Shown: in pieces, positions 62,651 to 64,000 of the stretch | Position numbering within the stretch: the stretch's first letter is position 1 | Layout of the letters: each line of letters starts with the position of its first letter | Notes under the pieces: model-generated | What the model was told of the DNA's origin: nothing | What the model saw: the letters and a program-made list of their open reading frames with translations, nothing else | Databases searched by the model: none | Translations under genes and position numbers: made by a program | Source of the DNA: Lentinula raphanica | Taxonomy: Eukaryota; Basidiomycota; Agaricomycetes; Agaricales; Omphalotaceae | NCBI GenBank assembly: GCA_027919835.1 | Contig: JANVFP010000034.1 | Coordinates: 62,001-126,000 of the forward strand | Direction of reading: 5' to 3' | Length of the DNA stretch: 64,000 bases

Positions 62651-64000
62651 ATGCCTAGAGGTCGTTCCATGCCTCCTCCAAAAACTTCGCCACTATTATC
62701 TAGTAAACGAGAAAGGATGCAAGCTCTCACTCGAAAAATCGTCGAACGACTTCAAGAGTTACGTCGCGCTCGTGGTTTGGCAAACTCGGCCCATCGACCC
62801 GCCCTTCAACCTGGAGAAACGCTTCGCGCTGTCCATATATATAGCGGCGCGTCACAGAATGTCAATGGACCCTCTCATCGATATTATGATAGGTTGGGAA
62901 GAATTTTCTTTGTGGTCAGTCATTTTTGCTAGGAGTTATTATCTCGATACAAATTCAAGAGTTTGTTACAGGCATCTACCGGGAATCGTCCGGGAACCAT
63001 CCGAATTCTTTGGGACGATGTTGTTCTGCCTCGAGAAATACTCGAGTCAGATCTAGAACTCAACCAAATGTTGCAACAACGTTGGAACATCTCTCGAGAA
63101 AACCGACGATCCAGATCTATTCCGGTGTCCACCCCAACAGCGGACACTCGTCGAAGAATCGCTCGTCTGACAGGCAACGCGGTACAAGCTATTTCTGCCT
63201 CCTCACCCTCTTCAGCTGTGCCTCCGGTTGTGCTTCCTGCATCGGCCACTCATTCCAGATATCCTCGTCCCGTTGAGTCTGCAGGTCAGGCTGCACATAG
63301 ACCCTCCCCCTCATTGTCAGATTCGTCTGCAGTCCTTCCTCCCTCGCCTACTGCTTCTGTTGCGCGTCGCAGAGTTTCTGAATGGGCACACTCAACAGCA
63401 CAAGTCCTGCCTGCAGCGGTCCTTTCTGCACTACCTACTGCCTCTCCAGCACGCGCTTCTTCGGATTTTGGCCATTCCGTTGGTGCTACTCGCGCTAGTT
63501 CAACTCTGTCAAACAACGAGCCTCAGTCGGGTCCTGGATACAGGAACAGGGCGGAGTCGGATAACGAGTATGAATTCATAGACTCTCTTTCCGCAAACAG
63601 GACGCTCCATCAAGAGTCAGAGGATGAGGTCCAATTTATTGGTTCTCGTCCTGCCAACAGGATCGCCCGTCAGGAGTCGGACGACGAGATCGAATACGTG
63701 GACTTTCCTCCTGCCAATGGGACTGCCCGTCAGGAGTCGGACAACGAGATCGAGTACCTAGGTTTTCGTCCTGCAAATGTGATTGCCCGTCAGGAGTCGG
63801 ACAATGAGATCGAGTACCTAGGCTTTCGTCCTGCGAACAGGAACATCGCGACGACTTCATCCCAAGATTTTTCTATCATTGTAACGATTGTAGCTTGGAA
63901 GGAGGTGTGTATTGATGAACTATCGTTGACTTTTCATTCACTCACGTATTATTCTCAGGATTCCCATGAACACACGTCGGTGAAGCTCGCGTTACAGAAC
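62651..64000 (+). CDS. Uncharacterised protein with C-terminal 20-residue repeats, cut by the right edge
   Basis: Exon 62651-62914 and exon from 62972 join in phase and stay open to the window end (a further intron from about 63901 to 63958 is possible). The N-terminus is basic (MPRGRSMPPPKTS, KRERMQALTRKIVERLQELR) with helical character. A middle part (ILWDDVVLPREILESDLELN) looks structured, then a Ser/Ala/Pro-rich linker, and from about 63590 acidic 20-residue repeats (PANRIARQESDDEIEYVDF). I do not recognise the family. The first exon also has a second open frame, a sign of local composition rather than of two genes. Confidence 0.55.
63590..63840 (+). repeat. In-frame 60-bp tandem repeats near the right edge
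   Basis: About four copies of a 60-bp unit (cctgccaacaggatcgcccg and following), encoding PAN-x2-ARQESD-N/D-EIEY. The last two copies are nearly identical, so the array is probably still expanding and contracting. Confidence 0.85.

Noticed and set aside
52575..64000. A complete transposon (Helitron, KDZ element, LTR element)
   Set aside because: No transposase, helicase, reverse transcriptase, integrase or long terminal repeat was seen; the 95-bp inverted repeat is a local hairpin rather than a pair of element ends.

Overview
The window is nuclear DNA of a filamentous basidiomycete, most probably an Agaricomycete. The reasons are genes broken by many 48-120 bp GT-AG introns, several exons of only 9-14 nt, 0.3-2.8 kb spacers, and protein types typical of mushrooms (a DUF6534 seven-helix protein, fungal UbiA, VIT/VWA, AIM9-like kinase, NGN/KOW Spt5-like proteins). 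All gene models were spliced by eye from reading-frame continuity, splice consensus and protein family patterns; no database search was possible.

Left third (1-24000). An Argonaute gene runs off the left edge (minus strand) and is divergent from a VIT/von Willebrand A protein. An AIM9-type phosphotransferase follows, bracketed by a decayed second copy of the VWA gene's 3' end. Then come a UbiA-superfamily enzyme, a DUF6534 membrane protein split into 16 exons, an old-yellow-enzyme oxidoreductase whose usual active-site cysteine is glutamine, a cytochrome P450 and a GPI-anchored Ser/Thr-rich surface protein. UbiA, OYE and P450 within 10 kb could form a small terpenoid-type metabolic neighbourhood, but that is inference.

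Centre (24000-43700). After a 2.8 kb spacer lie three chromatin genes: EPL1 (NuA4 scaffold, minus), and on the plus strand a SNT2-type BAH/PHD/SANT protein and a very large protein with two CDCA7-type zf-4CXXC_R1 modules. Next is a cytosine deaminase (FCY1 type) with a 14-nt exon.

Right (43700-64000). Two paralogous small secreted cysteine-containing proteins in opposite orientation enclose a GH31 alpha-glucosidase. The last 11 kb look different: an A+T-rich GTTTAAAC repeat field, a 36/42-bp tandem array, a Gln-rich protein gene, an Spt5-like NGN/KOW protein gene, a near-perfect 95-bp inverted repeat (27-nt loop), and a gene with in-frame 60-bp repeats that leaves the window. This block is the best candidate for something undescribed: a lineage-specific, repeat-bounded pair of transcription-elongation-like genes beside a natural long hairpin.
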